Shown piece after piece: positions 38,031-49,650 of a stretch of 64,000 bases of DNA. Source of the DNA: Elephas maximus indicus (taxonomy: Eukaryota > Chordata > Mammalia > Proboscidea > Elephantidae). The DNA lies in the NCBI RefSeq assembly GCF_024166365.1, contig NC_064827.1, positions 55,146,635 through 55,210,634 on the forward strand, in the 5' to 3' direction. The position numbers were made by a program, and so were the translations under genes. Below the pieces are notes generated by a model. It made no database searches and was not told the DNA's origin. It saw only the letters and a list, made by a program, of their open reading frames with translations. How positions within the stretch are numbered: the first letter of the stretch is position 1; each line of letters starts with the position of its first letter.

Positions 38031-39010
38031 TATCTGCCTGGGACTTCTCTTTCAATGTTCTAGCTTTTTGTAGAGATAAACCCTCCCCTTCTTGCTATTG
38101 AATCTTTGCCCAGCCAAAATCAGACATGCGTCGTGATGTGGACCCAACGTGATTTGAAATACTTAGTTTAATTTAATTCTAATTTAATTCTCCATGCTGG
38201 TGAATGTATCTGTGTTAAGGAAGGAGAATTGAGAATTTCCATTTCCACCTTCTACCCCAAATTTGTGTTTCTCTCTTCTACATGGACAAGTTCAATTATA
38301 AATTCTCATTGACCAGGCAGGAATCAGAAGGGTGTGTGATGCCATTTTACACTGCCCTGCATCAGATTGAGATCCCAATTATAGATTATAAGTCAAACAA
38401 AAAATTAATGGTGGTGTATTTTGTACAGAACCAGTGTTAACATAGGGAAGTGTAAATTTGTTAATGAGATCTCTCTTTCTATATTCTCAGAACTTCTAGC
38501 CTAGAATGCGCCCCCCTTGGGACCCTTCCCAACCCAGCCTAATACAGAGATTAGGTAGGGACCCATTAGCCAGCCAAGCTGCTGTATACTATGAGCAGTT
38601 CTCATAGTGGGTTTAAAAGGAGAGTATGAAGAAGTAGAAGTACTGTATTTTGTTCTATAGAACAAGATAGTGGCTAACCCACCTCTTTTTTTTTTTAACC
38701 TAAAAAAAAAAAAAAAAAACAGATTTTGCAGCCTCTGATGATGCATTCAGAGCATGGGGAATAGTTCATGTGTTTGTTAAATGAAAGTCAAATGCAACTA
38801 TTTGTCCCTTCCACTCCATAACTAGAAATACACACATATGAATTTTCTAAACAAAGTCATGTTTGAAACTCAAGTAGATTTCAGTGTATGCATACCAGTG
38901 TACTACTTGTTTTTATCTTAGGTACAGATAGTTTGTGGTACTACTGAAAATATCTTTAATGTTATTCTTTTGATCAGAGTTTGTAATATATAATCTAATT
39001 TGGGTTGATG

Positions 39011-39074
39011 AATAAAATTTTATAATCTCTTGAGATGTTTTGTGTTTATTTTCACACGTTGAAGTAGAAATAAA
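39011..39074 (+). terminator. FKTN: Candidate FKTN poly(A) signals
   Basis: AATAAA at 39011-39016 and again at 39069-39074, separated by a T/GT-rich stretch (GATGTTTTGTGTTTATTTTC) that could serve as a downstream element for the first. The end of recognisable unique 3' UTR and the start of repeat-derived sequence from about 39.4 kb fit transcription ending here. Confidence 0.5.
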
Positions 39075-39394
39075 ACTCATAAACAACCCTATAAAATAAT
39101 AATTTTGCAATCAGTACAATATTAAAAGTCCAGGAGCCCTAGATGTGTGCACACATATACTTGGAAATCCAGGAGTTCTCTATTGAAACATACCAGCCAA
39201 AGACCACGGCCACCAGGACCACACCTGAAATCAAAGTTAGGTGTATTTGCTTTTTGCAGCAAGGGAGAACACCTACCATGGGGAACCATAACATGTTTCA
39301 AGAAGAAGGAAATAGAATGGATTTGAGCTAACATCAGAATTAGCGAAGAGTGGAAAAACACAGGGCATAAAGTAAAAAGTCCTAATTTATCCAA

Positions 39395-39866
39395 ATTCAA
39401 CAATGTCTAAAAAATAATAATACACTGTGACCAAGCAGGATTTATTCCAGGTATACAAAGCTGGTCCAACATTTGAAAAGCAATCAGTGTAAGATACCAT
39501 ACAAGCTAAAGAAGAAAAATCATATATCGGTTGACACAGTAAAAGGATTTGACAAAATTCAACTTCAGTTGATTTAAAAAAAACTCAGCAAGATAAAACT
39601 AGAATTACTTCAACTTGATAAAGAGCATCTGCAAAAAAAAAACCTATACATCATACTCAATAGTGAAAGACTGAATGCTTTCACCCTAAGATTAGGAACA
39701 AGGCAAGGATGTCTGCGCTCACCGCTCTACTCAACATAGTAATAACAGGTTCTAACCACTACAATAAGGCAAGAAAAGGCATGCAAATTGGAAAAGAAAA
39801 CTGTCTTTATTTGCAGATACACAAAGCAAAAATGTCACCTTGAAGACTAAGGTACACCTGCAAAAA
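39395..39866 (+). mobile_element. L1 ORF2 fragment joined to a 40-bp RTE piece
   Basis: 39395-39823 reads as decayed L1 ORF2 (TGACCAAGCAGGATTTATTC, CAGTAAAAGGATTTGACAAA, GAACAAGGCAAGGATGTCTG). At about 39826-39866 it passes without a gap into RTE sequence (AATGTCACCTTGAAGACTAA, GGTACACCTG), followed by a short A run. Confidence 0.65.
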
Positions 39867-39869
39867 AAC

Positions 39870-41165
39870 CAAATCCCCACTGGCTAGAAAACATGGATGT
39901 ACTCTTGGCTAGTGCAGTGTTGTCTGGGTACCGAAAAGCAAGAGTGAGAACAGTGGTGGGAAATCAAGGTGTTCTCTGTAGAATTTTTTTTTTGGAGGCA
40001 AAGTGAAGGTTGGATTTAAGGTAGTATCCTTTAATTTTCTTCAGTCCCAGTGGGACCTCCTGAAAACATCTGCTAGATTTGAGGAGCCAGGGAGTGGCTC
40101 CCTCACCCCCCTGGTCTGTGTGTATGTTTTGGGATTTGTTGGTTTGGGAAGCTGAGGGCCCTGGGCAGCTGAAGCCTGACAGATCTCTCCACCTGCCTGA
40201 AATGTGGCCCAGGGGGCAGAGCCCCTCCCCAGCCCAATCCTGAACCTCCACTCTCCAGCCCATGGAGCTGTGGCCTTTATTTCAAGCCCAGTCCCCAGAG
40301 GGCTGTGTGGGGAATAAAGACAGCTGATAAGCTTAACAGTATTGACTTTATGGGGAGTATTCAACGAATTTACTTTCTGCAAGTAGCCTGTACTCTTATC
40401 TGCTACCCACAGAGCATCTAAATCCTCATTTAGGGGGTTGATGAGTCATGTCCTTTATACAAAGACCAGAGAATAAAGAGGGAAAGGGGAGTTTCACCCC
40501 CACCCTACCCCTTTCTTTTCTCCAGTACCTGGTTCTGCCCCACTCAGCCCCCACCCTTGCCTTCTCACTGCCTTTGGGTTTATTGGCTGGAAATAGGAAC
40601 ACAGCTCCAGGCCTGTAGTCAAAGCCAAGCCAGCCCTTGTTTTGAGAATGTCAGCAGCTGGACACACCCAGGATTGTGCATCCTTCTCATTGGTAACTAT
40701 GGAAGAAAAGCCTCCTCACTTGAGGCAGTTGTGTGCCCCACTTTCTGCTGCAATGGTCAACATTTGTTCTGGGCAAAAATGCCCACCTGGTCTCTCACCA
40801 GGTGCCTTGGTAGGGACATGTGTGTGCATGTGGATGTGTAGATGTTACCAAGGGTCCTGGGACTGTGGAGCCAGAGAGTGGAAATTAATTGTGCAAGAAA
40901 GGCCTGATGCTCAAGAGAAGCTTTTCTTTCCCCTCTCTGACACCTTCCTTATCCAGCTCTGGGCTCTTTTTGCTCTAAACAGTGGAAAGAAAGAAATGCT
41001 TTTAGTAACACAGGACTCAAAGCAATTGGAAGGAGAGATGAAGGGCCAAGATACTGGACTGGGCAGATGAGAAAAAATAATGTAAGTGCCTTCTGGAGGA
41101 AATTAGAGGCATGTGTTTGGATTTTTCATCTAGCTTTTGAATGGAGTTTTTCTGGTAATAAAATA
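39870..41165. other. Intergenic sequence, mostly unrecognised
   Basis: GC-moderate sequence with several short open frames on both strands that show no family resemblance. A CAGCTGATAAG composite (E-box overlapping a GATA site) is at 40321-40331 and an inverted GATA site (CTTATC) at 40395-40400. No repeat or exon recognised. Confidence 0.5.
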
Positions 41166-41169
41166 TAAT

Positions 41170-41430
41170 AATATTTATTGAGCAACTATGGTTTTATTAA
41201 GAGCCTATTGCTATCATTTTCTACCATTTACATACATTAGCTCATTGAAACTTCACAATAACCCATGAAGTTGATATCACCCTGAGAAAACTAAGGCTAG
41301 GGGAAGTTAAATAATTTGTCCAAGGTGACAACAGATGTCAGAGCAGGGATTTAAAACACTGTGAAGTCTGCCTTCAAAGTCAAACCCAAGGTCTGCTGAA
41401 TTACTACACTGAACTGTCTCTTACTTGGTA
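41170..41430 (+). repeat. MIR remnant
   Basis: MIR-like: ATTTATTGAGCAACTATGGT, TTCACAATAACCCATGAAGT, then AATTTGTCCAAGGTGACAAC. Confidence 0.75.
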
Positions 41431-41975
41431 TCTCCCAGTATCTTATCTCACTTAATCCACATCAAACCAATGAGTATTTACGCTTCTCATTTGATAGGAA
41501 ACAGGTTCAGAAGGATACCACTGCTGGTCACTGTATATCAGAGACTCTGGTCTGCAGACTCAACCATCTTTCCTTCACTGTCATGACTAGGGAATGACAT
41601 CAGGGAAGTCCAAAACTGGTAATAAAACAGCCAGAACCCTCTTTCCTTATGAGACAAGACCAGAGCTCTCACCTCTTTGGAGCCAGTCCCACTGCTCAAC
41701 AGAGGTATGGGCCATGTCAGTGTATTTCCTCTTCCAGATGTCTTGGTTTCCTCTGTCATCTGCTTTCATCTGCAGCTACTTGCTTGATTAGTTTTTTATT
41801 TGGGGGAGGTTGGAGTGAAGGGAAACAGGAAAGGCCTTGGACGATGTGAGCTTGTCACTAAATTGTCCTGTGAATCAAGTGACATTAACATCCATGAGAA
41901 CTTGCAGTGTTTGCTGGCTCTGGAAAGATATTTAAGAACCACTAGTAAAACAGAGTCAGCCACATGCTGAGGGCT

Positions 41976-42203
41976 TTTTTTCCTTTTTTTAATTGTGCTT
42001 TAAGTAAAAGTTTACAATTCAAGTCAGTTTTTTGTACAAAAACTTATACACACATTGTTATGTGACCCTAGTTGATCACCCTATAATGTGACAGCACACT
42101 CCTCCTCTCCACCCTGTATTTCGCGTGTCCATTCAACCAGCTTCTGTCCGCCTCTACCTTTTCATCTTGCCTCTGGACAGGAGCTGCCCACTTAGTCCGA
42201 GGG
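41976..42203 (-). repeat. L1 3' UTR fragment (antisense)
   Basis: T-rich start (poly(A) complement), then TTGTGCTTTAAGTAAAAGTT and ATTCAAGTCAGTTTTTTGTA. This is the same L1 tail type as the insertion at 27800-28628 and the fragment at 51166. Confidence 0.85.
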
Positions 42204-42259
42204 CTTCTTTAGTATTTTGTTTGGCAGAATATTTGTCTAGGATGATAAACTTAATATTA

Positions 42260-43040
42260 CATATGTGCAGATGACACAACCTTGCTTGCTGAAAGCGAAG
42301 AGGACTTAAAGCACTTAAGGATGAAGATCGAAGACTACAGCCTTCAGTATGGATTATATCTCAACATAAAGAAAACAAAAATCCTTATAACTGGACCAAT
42401 AAGCAACATCGTGATAAACAGAAAAGATTGAAGGCGATGATTTCATTTTAGTTGGATCCACAATCAACACCCATGGAAGTAGCAGTCAAGAAATCAAATG
42501 ATGTATTGCATTAGGCAAATCTGCTGCAAAAGATCTCTTTAAAGTGTTAAAAAGCAAGGATGTCACTTTGAGGACTGAGGTGTACAGGGCCCAAGCCATG
42601 GTATTTTCAGCCACCTCATACGTATGCAAAAGCTGGACAATGAATAAGGAAGACCAGAGAAGAATCGATGCATTTCAATTATGGTGTTGGTGAAGAATAT
42701 TGAATATACATGGACTTCCAGAAGAATGAACAAATCTGTCTTGGAAGAAGTACAGCCAGTATGCTTCTTAGAAGCAAGGACGGTAAGACTTTATCTCATG
42801 TACTTTGGACATGTTATCAGGAGGGACGAGTCCCTGGAGAAGGACACCATGCCTGGTAAAGCAGAGGCTCAGAAAAAAAGAGGAAGACCATCAACGCAAT
42901 GAATTGACGGTGGCTGCAACAATGGGCTCAAACATAACAATGATTGTGAGGATGGTGCAGGATTGGGCAGTGTTTTGTTCTGTTGTACATATGGTCGCTA
43001 TGAGTTGGAACTGACTCTACAACACCTAATAACAACAACT
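42260..43040 (+). mobile_element. 5'-truncated RTE LINE
   Basis: Starts in the RT domain just at the YADD region (GCAGATGACACAACCTTGCT) and runs to the 3' end (ACACCTAATAACAACAAC). Peptide remnants (VLEEVQPVCFLEARTVRLYL, RRDESLEKDTMPGKAEA) are readable at 42681-42902. Several frameshifts. No clear duplication was found. Confidence 0.88.
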
Positions 43041-43469
43041 TTATAGTTAAAATATATAATTTCTCACATTAAATGATAATACTTTGGTGGAATGCCTAGC
43101 ACCACACCTAGTACTTAGTGCTAAATAAAGGGGGAAGAGAATTCAGTGCACAGTCCCAGGTTGGTGCTGCATGCCACCCTTCAAATCCCAGCCATCATCT
43201 CCTCTCACCTGCATTCCTGTCACGGTCTACTAATTTGTCCTTCCATGTCTTTTCTTGCCCTCCTCCATACAACAGCCAGAATTCTCATCTCTCCTTCTCA
43301 AAAAACAATCACCAAGGAACCTCTTCCATAGCCTCGGAAGTGTTCACTTCACAGGAAAAAAGCTATGCCTCTGCTGACAGAAACCAGGGCAAGTTGGAGG
43401 CAACTTTTTGGAGAAATGAGTCAGAGTTGGGTTCCCCTGGGACACAGGTTCCTAGGTCTCCCTGGCTTG

Positions 43470-43615
43470 CATTCATTCAACAAATGTCTCATCAAGCACC
43501 TTTTATGTGCAGTTAGTACAAAATGAATTGGGCCTAGTGATTAGTGAAACAAATACTTGCCCTCATGAAGCTTACAGTCTAGTAATGGCAAGCCACACAA
43601 TAAGCAAGTAAACTA
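43470..43615 (+). repeat. L2-like 3' fragment
   Basis: TTCATTCAACAAATGTCTCA, 'aagcaccttttatgtgcag' and CCTCATGAAGCTTACAGTCT are typical of an L2 3' region. Confidence 0.6.
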
Positions 43616-43769
43616 GAAAGATTTGTTTAGAAAATCTCAACATAGAGATAAGAGCTTTTTAAAAAGAGAGCTGAAGGAATTTAAATTTACCAAAAAAAGT
43701 TTCATAAAAAGATAAAACTTGTGTCTCTGAGTCACACACACGCAAACATACACAAATTAACTGTAAAAG

Positions 43770-44890
43770 ATGGGCACAGTTTTATTAGGAAAATGCAAAT
43801 TGAAGAAATAGGGGTTGTAGTATTAATATAAAACAATGGGTTCGTGACAAAAAGCAGGACAAAGAGGGTCATTTTACATTGATATAGGGTACAATTCACT
43901 AAGTCAATAAAACTGCCATGAGTCTATGCATTAAATGCAATGCGTCAAAAGACGTAAAGGTCTAAAGCAACACTCCCAGAAACAAAAAGGAAAGAACAGA
44001 CACGAAATAGTAGAGGATTTTACACAACTTTCTCTATAATAGATAAAATAGACCAAAACCCCAAGAATATAGAAGATTGATTTAATGCATGTGTTAATCC
44101 TAGAGCTTGTTCTTTAAAAGAAATAACATAGACAAGCTAATGCAAAAGGAATAACATGCAAAGCTAATCAGGAAGATAGAAGCCATTAACACATGATGAG
44201 AGAATATACTTTTTTTTTTTAAATCTGTGGAACATTTATAAAAGTTGATCATATGTTTTACCAAAGAGAACATCTCAATAACTATCCCAAACAGAAAATG
44301 CACAGGGCATATCTTTCACTACACCACAATAAAATTAGAAATTAATAGCAAATTTTAAAAAAATACAACAACAAAATTAAAAAAACACTTTCCAAAGGAA
44401 AAATTCAAATAAATTATAGATATTAGGGACTAATGATGATATTACAAATAGGAACTTAGAGGATATGACCAAGTGCATGTTAGAAAGGAGTTCATAGCCT
44501 GGAATGCTTTTGTTAATAAACTAGAAAAAGTGAAGAAGAAGAAGAAAAAAAAAAAGCATTCAAATAAAAAATGAGAGAGAGAACAAAATAAACATAAAGG
44601 AGAAAGAACAGATTTAATAAACATATAGTTGAAATTAATGCATTAGAAAATCAGAGAAATGACAAATGAATCCCAGAGTTCTTTAAAAATAATAAAATGG
44701 ACAGACTTCTGCAAAGCCATTCAAGAAGAGAGAGAAATCATAACATTAGAAATGAAGAGGATAACACAAATATGGAGTTGTTTTTTTTTTTAAATCAGAG
44801 AATAACTATATAATACTCTACTAATGAATCTGAACATGTCAAAATTTATAGTACCTGGAAGGATTTACTAGTAAATTCTATTAAAAAGAA
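43770..44890 (+). repeat. Old L1-type ORF2 remnant
   Basis: A-rich decayed sequence with L1 ORF2-like segments (AGAGGATTTTACACAACTTT, CACAATAAAATTAGAAATTA, GGAACTTAGAGGATATGACC). No open frame survives; borders are approximate. Confidence 0.6.
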
Positions 44891-46069
44891 TCCTCATTCA
44901 TGTGATGAATATATTGATGGACGCATGACAATGGGTGGTTGGAAGAAGGGATGAATGGGTGACTGGATCAACGGAGAGATGGATAGATGAATTGGGGCCT
45001 GGATATGCAGAACTGGGGGTTGAGAAAGGGGAGAAGGTTTTAAAACTGGAAAAGCTGATGCTTGACCTCCAGCTAACTGACCTTGGCCCACACCCACCTG
45101 GGCTGGCAGAAATTCCTTCCAAAAGCCCCAGATTCGGTCTTTCCTCTGCACACAGGACTAGTGGTCCAGCATTCACAGGCTAATCCAGACAGATCAATTT
45201 AGCCAGCAGAGCCAGAGAGCCTGACATAGCCCAAGCTCTCCTAGGGACCTGCTTTCCCCTCCCCAGCCCCCTCTTTCCTCCCAGGAGTCTGCAGGTGCAG
45301 TCTCTCCAGAGGGCGGTGAGAGCCATGAATAGTAAGGGTTTTAGCTCGAGCACACAGAGGCGTTTAGCTGCCCAAACCTAATCCCCCAATAATCGGATTA
45401 TGTAAATTCCTACTTCAACCCCTTCCCCTGCAGGATCTGGCCTCTCAACTCTCCACACTGGAATACGTGGACTGGGACAGGGCCAGTCACTCTGAAGGAC
45501 TGTTGCTGGTAGAATGGCATGCCAAAATTGTTTCCTCAGTTTTTAACATTATAAAAGCAACAATTACATTTAAGAAACTCCTAAGAAGAAAAAAAGTAGT
45601 CAACCCTAGTCCCAGGGTGCCAACACAACTGTGCTCCCTTGTCTGTAGTTGCTTTCAATCCTTGCCGAGTTGCACACAGATCCTATTTCACAGTGTATTG
45701 TTGTTTCATTTAGCATCATGCATTTCCAGTCTTGCTACCCAGTTGCTACAACTCTTTTTTTTTTTTTCTTTAGAGCTATAGAATATTCCATTGAGTGGAT
45801 ATATCACCTCTCAGAATTTTGGCTAAAATGAAGGGTAATAGAATTTCTTGGTTTAAAATCTAACACATGCTCTGTCTGAGTGGCAATACGATAGGTCAGG
45901 GTGTAAAAGTATGGGCACCATGATATAGCAATTCCCCTTCCACAGCACACAAAGAGAACAGGGAGCATGAAGAGGAGCAAACCAGGAATGTTTGCTGGGG
46001 ATATTGGGTTACATTTCCAAAGTATCCTTTTTGTGCCTATGAACAAACCCATCCTCCACACTGCCACCA
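44891..46069. other. Intergenic sequence with possible regulatory element
   Basis: Mostly unrecognised. The 45240-45480 part is less AT-rich and carries an inverted pair of bicoid-type homeodomain sites, TAATCC at 45379-45384 and GGATTA at 45395-45400, plus a CAGGTG E-box near 45292. A T14 run lies near 45751-45764. Confidence 0.4.
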
Positions 46070-46720
46070 GAATGTGCCTTCTAACCTATTAATCTAAACA
46101 TATGCCTTCCATGTTCAAAAGCATACAGTTGACTTCACACTCTTCTCCATTGCTACATTTGTGATTCCTCTGAATCCTTTACTGTCCTGAGACCCAGGCA
46201 CCTGTTCTGTGCTTTAGATGATCCTGCTCTCACCTTCCTCCAGTCCCAAGAGGACACACCAGCCAGCACCCACATCCCACCTTCTAGACCACACACTGAG
46301 TACCTGGGACCCCCGAATTTCTTGCCCAAATGGTCCTGAGCCCACTTTCAGGGCCTGCACAGCGTTCCTTCTTAGGTCCACACGGGCTGGGGATCCACAT
46401 TACACACACAAGGCAGGGCAGAGCTGGTGGTGGGAAGAGAATGGGGTAGGTCAGGAGTTTCCATTTGTGCTCTTGTCCTGGGCCTGACAAGGCCCCGTTT
46501 AAATGCCACCTGCCCACAAGCAATCTCTGATCCTCCAGCTAGAATCTTTCCCACCTTTTCCCGAACTGCACCTTCATACTCTCTGCTCCTCTCTGGCACT
46601 GAGCACCATCTATCTTGTGTTTAGTCTTCTTTATTGTGTCCTCTCTCTCCCACAGGCTGTGGGCTTCTTGAAATCAGACACAGAGCTTTCTTCACCTTCC
46701 TGCCCCTGAGAACCTAACAG
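46070..46720 (-). repeat. L2-like remnant (antisense)
   Basis: The + strand shows diverged L2 3'-complement features (CACTCTTCTCCATTGCTACA, GGCCTGCACAGCGTTCCTTC, TGGCACTGAGCACCATCTAT). By-eye assignment. Confidence 0.45.
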
Positions 46721-47109
46721 CTCATGCAAAATCTTTTTTTTTATTAATAGTAAGAACTGTATTCATTAGATTTGGGAGGGAGGGGCAAACAAACCCAAAA
46801 TCTCAGCGTCTTATGATAGCAAAGATTTCTTTTTCACTCATTTCATATGAAAGCAGTGGGTTGGCTACAGGTTTGCTTCATGACATTCAGGATGCCCCAA
46901 GGAGCAGCTCCAAACATGACGTTCTCCTGGTTGAGCCAACCACCAATCACTCAAAGGTTCTTCTTCATCACCTGGCAAAGGGGCAGGGAAGTGCACTCAA
47001 TTCACTTCACCTGTAGAGAGGTACTTACAGTTACATGGCAATGGGTGGAGTGATATAATCTTACAGGGTAGGGAGACAATAGTTGGAACAATAATACAGT
47101 CCACCACAA

Positions 47110-47255
47110 GAAAACTTACTTTATGTTGACTGTGTGCTAAGCAGGGTGCTAAATGCTTTACCTGGTTTTCCCCCATTTAATCCTCACATTCCTATTATTG
47201 TCTTCATTTTAGGGCATAGAGAGGTTAATTTGCCTAGGATTACATAAGTAGGTAG
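47110..47255 (+). repeat. MIR remnant
   Basis: TGACTGTGTGCTAAGCAGGG, then TTTAATCCTCACATTCCTAT and GAGAGGTTAATTTGCCTAGG. Confidence 0.78.
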
Positions 47256-47282
47256 ACCAAAAATTTTAATCTGGTTAATATT

Positions 47283-47472
47283 GGGTCTCTATGAGTTGGA
47301 AAAACCCAAAAACCCAGTGAGTTTTTTTAAGAATGCAACTTTAGAGACCCTGGGTGTTGCAAACAGTTAAGTGCTGGACTACTAACCGAAAGGTTGGTGG
47401 TTGTGAGTTAGAATAGACTTGGTGGAAACTGAGGGGCGGGGGTGGGGGTGGGGGTGGGGGTGGGGGTGGGAG
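47283..47472 (+). repeat. Degenerate AfroSINE pieces ending in a (GGGGGT)n tract
   Basis: A SINE tail piece (GTCTCTATGAGTTGG) is followed at 47346-47432 by a second decayed SINE (GAGACCCTGGGTGTTGCAAA, CTACTAACCGAAAGGTTGGT). Its 3' end runs into a GGGGGT tandem repeat at about 47433-47471. Confidence 0.7.
47433..47471 (+). repeat. (GGGGGT)n tract, G-quadruplex-like
   Basis: Starts GAGGGGCGGGGGTGGGGGTG and continues with five to six G5-T units, ending in GGGAG. At least six G-runs of three or more separated by a single base, the pattern of a stable G-quadruplex. Confidence 0.85.
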
Positions 47473-47759
47473 AAATGCAACTCCAGAGCCCTTTGCTCTT
47501 ATCCACTAAGGTGTTGAAGCACTTGTGAACTTACTGTAACAAATCCTGTGCTGGGGTCCCCCAGAGAAAGTGATGCCTAGACACACATGTTATTTTATCA
47601 GCCAGCTTTTGATGAACACCTATTCATTGGGAGTAGGGGAGAGACAGATGAGGCAAACAAGTGAAATACTGCTAAATGAAAATGGCACTAAGGAGAAGCA
47701 TCAAGCAGGGAAGAAGGATGGGGAGGCTTTGTGTGAGGGGGTGCAATTTTAGATACAGT

Positions 47760-48110
47760 GATCAGGGAAGCTTCTCTGAGAAAACAACACTTAAGAATTC
47801 CTTGAGGGCAGGAATTTGTGTTTGGTTTGTTTGCAGTTGTGTCCCTAGTGCCTAGAATAGGGCCCATATTAGGTGCTAGCAATAATTTGTTGAACGAATG
47901 ATGGGAGCTGAGGGAGGGAGTCCTGTGGATAACTTGAGGGAAGAGTGTTTCAGGCAGAGGAAATGGCCAGTGCAAGGGTCCTGAGGCAGGAGAGTGCCTG
48001 GTGTGTTTCTGAAACAGGAAAGAGGTTCCTGAAACAGTGACCCCAAGAAGAGGAATAGCAGACAGGTCAGAGTGGTAGGGGGCAATTTGAGGGCCACTAT
48101 ATAAAACCCT
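47760..48110 (+). repeat. L2-like sequence
   Basis: Contains TTCCTTGAGGGCAGGAATTT, CCTAGTGCCTAGAATAGGGC and a downstream 'ggtcctgaggcaggagagtgcctggtg' pattern typical of L2 3' regions. The similar L2-like sequence may continue after the SINE at 48300-48450. Confidence 0.5.
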
Positions 48111-48135
48111 TTTTTTTTTTTTTTTAATAAGGGAT

Positions 48136-48292
48136 CGGGGACCTGGTGGGGCAGTGGTTAAGAGATCCACTGCTAACCAAAATGTCTGCAGTTGGAATCC
48201 ACCAGCCGCTCCATGGAAACCCTATGGGGCAGCACTACTCTGTCCTGTAGAGTAGCTGTGAGCCTAAATCCATTGGATAGCAATGGATTTAA
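48136..48292 (+). mobile_element. AfroSINE
   Basis: Diverged full-length SINE: GGGACCTGGTGGGGCAGTGG, then AGTTGGAATCCACCAGCCGC and GTAGCTGTGAGCCTAAATCC. Confidence 0.88.
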
Positions 48293-48496
48293 GGACTTGG
48301 GCTTAACTCTGAGTGAAATGGGGAACCACTGAAGGGGTTTGAGCAGAGGAATGACAGGGATCTGACTTGGTTTGTCACAGGATCATTCTGGGTGATGTTT
48401 GAAGACAACTGAAGGTGCAAAGGGAGAAGCAAGAAGACCAGCTAGGAGGCTCCTCTGTAAGGGATAACAATGTCATGTGGGGGCACTGTGGATACC

Positions 48497-48655
48497 AAAC
48501 CAAAAAAAACCAAACCCAGTGCCCTCGAGTCAATTCCAACTCCTAGTGACCCTATAGAACAGAGTAGAACTGCCCCATAGAGTTTCCAAGGAGCGCCTGG
48601 TGAATTCGAACTGCCAACCCTTCGGTTAGCAGCCGTAGCACTTAACACTACGCAG
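48497..48655 (-). mobile_element. AfroSINE (antisense)
   Basis: Complement of a complete SINE: CCAAACCCAGTGCCCTCGAG, then CAGAGTAGAACTGCCCCATA, GAATTCGAACTGCCAACCCT and 'agcagccgtagcacttaac'. Low divergence. Confidence 0.93.
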
Positions 48656-48904
48656 AGATGAGCAAATCCCGGAATCTGCCCAGTGCAGTGATTGTCAAAC
48701 TTCACTGAGGCCTTAATCTCCTGGGGTATTTAGTAAAAATGGACCCCACACCCAGAAATCCTGATTTAGTGTGTCTGAAGTGTGGGTTCTGGCATCTCTG
48801 CCTTTCCACAATCCCCCTTCCCACAACACACACACCCTTGATTGTGATTTCTTGGACTACACTTGGAGACTCATTAGGTACTCAAATAGTTAGGAATTAA
48901 CGAC

Positions 48905-49650
48905 TGGGCACGGACTTCCCGCGGTTTGTCTGGCACCCTGGGCCTCTTGCTGCAGCCCGGGGCTGGGTGGCAGGGCCCCCCTCCCACCCTGCTCCCTCCA
49001 ACCTACCCGGTCCTCCCCAACACCCCTTCCCCCCCGCCCCCCCCCCCGCCACCTTACACAAAGCTGGGTTCTCCGTCCTTTTCCTGGTCCCTTTCTCCCT
49101 TTCTAGGGCACAGGGAAGGCTGGTCCCGGGAAGCGGGGTGGCACGGAAAGCAAGGAGGGACCAGCAGGGGTCCGGGACGGGCGGGGCCCCGCGAGCCCGC
49201 GGGACAAAGAGCAGTGTCCTATAAAGGGGGCGGCAGCGGCTGCACCGCGGCCAGGCGAGGGGGCATACAGCCAGCAGCGGCGACGGCGACCGCACGGGCT
49301 CCTGGTTCTCTGACAAGAGGTGCGCCGACTCCTGGGGGGATTTGGGCGCCGCAGGGGCTCCGCTCATCCGCCGGCGGGTCTCCCGTGTAGCCTGGCTCGG
49401 AGTTGAACCGCACTTGCCCGGGGTTGGGGGCGACTTGGTGGCCGCCACCAAGACGATCCAGTGGGAAGACCTGGGGACTCTCCGAGAGACAGGGGCTGTG
49501 CCGCGGCTCCGGAGTAGGCAAGCGGGCCCCCCACTGCGAGTGGGTTGGCTGGGCCGCTTCGCCTTGATGCGCGATGTCGGGGCCCCAGCTGCACATCCGA
49601 GGGCCATTTAGGTAGGGAGTCATGAGTCCCGTCAGCGACTCCGGGACATC
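48905..49650 (+). promoter_or_regulatory. CpG-rich island with TATA-like box, putative TAL2 promoter
   Basis: The only densely CpG-containing, GC-rich stretch in the window, about 0.7 kb long. On the + strand a TATAAAG box is at 49220-49226, followed by GC-rich sequence and a possible splice donor (AAGAG then GTGCGC) at 49319/49320. Long open frames on both strands here are explained by the scarcity of AT-rich stop codons. It lies about 7 kb upstream of TAL2 on the same strand. Assignment to TAL2 is inference; it could equally start a non-coding RNA. Confidence 0.55.

Larger units (their letters stand above)
34148..39100 (+). other. FKTN: FKTN 3' UTR (extent inferred)
   Basis: No other gene intervenes. 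AATAAA signals are present at 39011-39016 and 39069-39074, which would give a 3' UTR of about 4.9 kb; the human FKTN 3' UTR is likewise several kilobases long. It contains an A14-15 run near 34202, two AfroSINEs (36530-36711 and 37886-38030), MIR-like remnants (about 35930-36020 and 37430-37625) and an A18 run near 38703. Earlier signals may also be used; the end point is inference. Confidence 0.6.
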
